A program made the translations under genes and the position numbers. DNA of 13,649 nt from Candidatus Nanohaloarchaea archaeon (lineage in GTDB: Archaea > EX4484-52 > GLR71): positions 1 to 13,649 of the forward strand of contig DAOVHT010000022.1 of assembly GCA_030671745.1 (NCBI GenBank). Direction: 5' to 3'. Position 1 is the stretch's first letter. Each line of letters begins with the position of its first letter. The notes beneath the pieces are model-generated. The model did no database searches. It saw only the letters and a program-made list of their open reading frames with translations, and was not told where the DNA came from. This document shows positions 13,142 to 13,649 of the stretch, one piece after another.

Positions 13142-13649
13142 CTAAACTATACTTAAAACCGCCTTGATATAAAGTTCCCGGTCAAGACCCGAACCCGAAA
13201 TGACACCCATAAGTCCCGTAAAATACCCCTGGAACACGCCGAGCGCAACACACAATATTGCAACCAGAATCATGATGACCTTAAGATCATCATCAATCTT
13301 GACCACGCCTGCATCTTTCCTGTTTGAAAAAAATATCAGATGCAACATCTTAAATGAATATGCCAACGTCAATACAGACACGAGCATTGCAACAAACGTA
13401 GCAATAGGGAATGCATCAATGCCCGCCAGATAGATCAAGAGCTTGCTTGAAAAACCGTTAGTCATTGGGAACCCGGAAAGTGCCGAAACACCGACTAAAG
13501 CCGAAACAAAAAGGACAGGATTACCGAAACCTAACCCACCCATCTTATCAAGATTACTTGTACCGAAATGCTTTACCACAACATATGCGACAACAAAAAG
13601 AAGAACATCGATGATGGCAAGATTCACCATATGGTACACAGCCCCCGCA
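13142..13649 (-). CDS. Antiporter-like membrane subunit (MbhH/NuoN/MrpD family), N-terminus beyond window
   Basis: The C-terminal part of a proton- or sodium-pumping antiporter-like subunit of a membrane-bound hydrogenase or complex-I-like enzyme. The frame stays open to the window edge, so the gene is cut. Family marks are AGAVYHMVN, then FGTSNLDKMGGLG, LSGFPMTNGFSSKLL and four to five hydrophobic segments. In relatives the first motif reads roughly YHxxNHAxFK; here it is YHMVNLAIID, so the second His and the channel Lys are replaced by Leu and Asp. The stop is 14 nt before the small membrane subunit, so the two are in one operon. Confidence 0.85.
   Translation of the reverse strand, partial: AGAVYHMVNLAIIDVLLFVVAYVVVKHFGTSNLDKMGGLGFGNPVLFVSALVGVSALSGFPMTNGFSSKLLIYLAGIDAFPIATFVAMLVSVLTLAYSFKMLHLIFFSNRKDAGVVKIDDDLKVIMILVAILCVALGVFQGYFTGLMGVISGSGLDRELYIKAVLSIV

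Noticed and set aside
10090..13649. Somewhat higher GC in the ESCRT-like and hydrogenase genes, suggesting recent transfer
   Set aside because: Hand counts on a few 60-base lines give roughly 48-50% against about 40-43% in the exosome genes. The sample is too small, and the Shine-Dalgarno style is the same, so transfer is not claimed.
1..13649. CRISPR arrays, insertion sequences, tRNA genes and attachment sites
   Set aside because: No regularly spaced repeats, transposase genes, cloverleaf-like T-arm sequences or terminal duplications were found on reading both strands.

Overview
The window is archaeal. It carries proteasome alpha, SBDS, the exosome subunits Rrp4/Rrp41/Rrp42, ribosomal protein L37Ae, RNA polymerase subunits Rpo12 (RpoP) and Rpo11 (RpoL), a TFS transcript-cleavage factor, PCNA, prefoldin beta, a KEOPS Pcc1 subunit and SepF. 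Promoters have archaeal TATA boxes, transcripts end in T-tracts, and Shine-Dalgarno sites are of the GGTGAT / GAGGTG type. The DNA is AT-rich. The gene set and SepF point to an FtsZ-type archaeon (euryarchaeal or DPANN-like); the window alone does not fix the lineage.

Layout. Bases 1-160 look like a complete small RNA gene: TATA box, two stem-loops with a GC-rich GNRA-capped hairpin, and a T-tract end. Bases 337-5195 (+ strand) are the classical archaeal exosome superoperon: psmA, SBDS, rrp4, rrp41, rrp42, rpl37ae, rpoP (44 aa), pcc1 and prefoldin beta. Then come three separately promoted + strand genes: a winged-helix/DHH phosphoesterase (apparently leaderless), a UPF0147 protein and sepF. 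From 7395 on everything is on the - strand: marC, pcna, tfs and rpoL, then a three-gene block (10090-12685), then two membrane subunits of an energy-converting hydrogenase or complex-I-like machine (12807 to the window edge, the last one partial).

The most interesting part is 10090-12685. Three tightly spaced genes read, in transcription order, as (i) an unrecognised protein with a small N-terminal domain, a central amphipathic segment and a helical C-terminal half, (ii) a coiled-coil ESCRT-III/Snf7-like protein, and (iii) a Vps4/CdvC-like AAA ATPase. This is the order cdvA-cdvB-cdvC, but the proteins look divergent, and the same window carries SepF, the membrane anchor of FtsZ. I infer a divergent ESCRT-like membrane-remodelling system in an FtsZ-type archaeon. 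The upstream region of the block holds three TGGGT(G/T)GT elements and an inverted repeat.

Working together: psmA and the exosome genes couple protein and RNA turnover; SBDS, L37Ae, Rpo12, Pcc1 and prefoldin serve ribosome, transcription, tRNA modification and folding; rpoL-tfs-pcna is a second information-processing cluster. Many start codons were moved from the longest reading frame to an ATG 3-6 nt after a Shine-Dalgarno site, because the upstream in-frame GTG lies inside the GGTGAT site itself.
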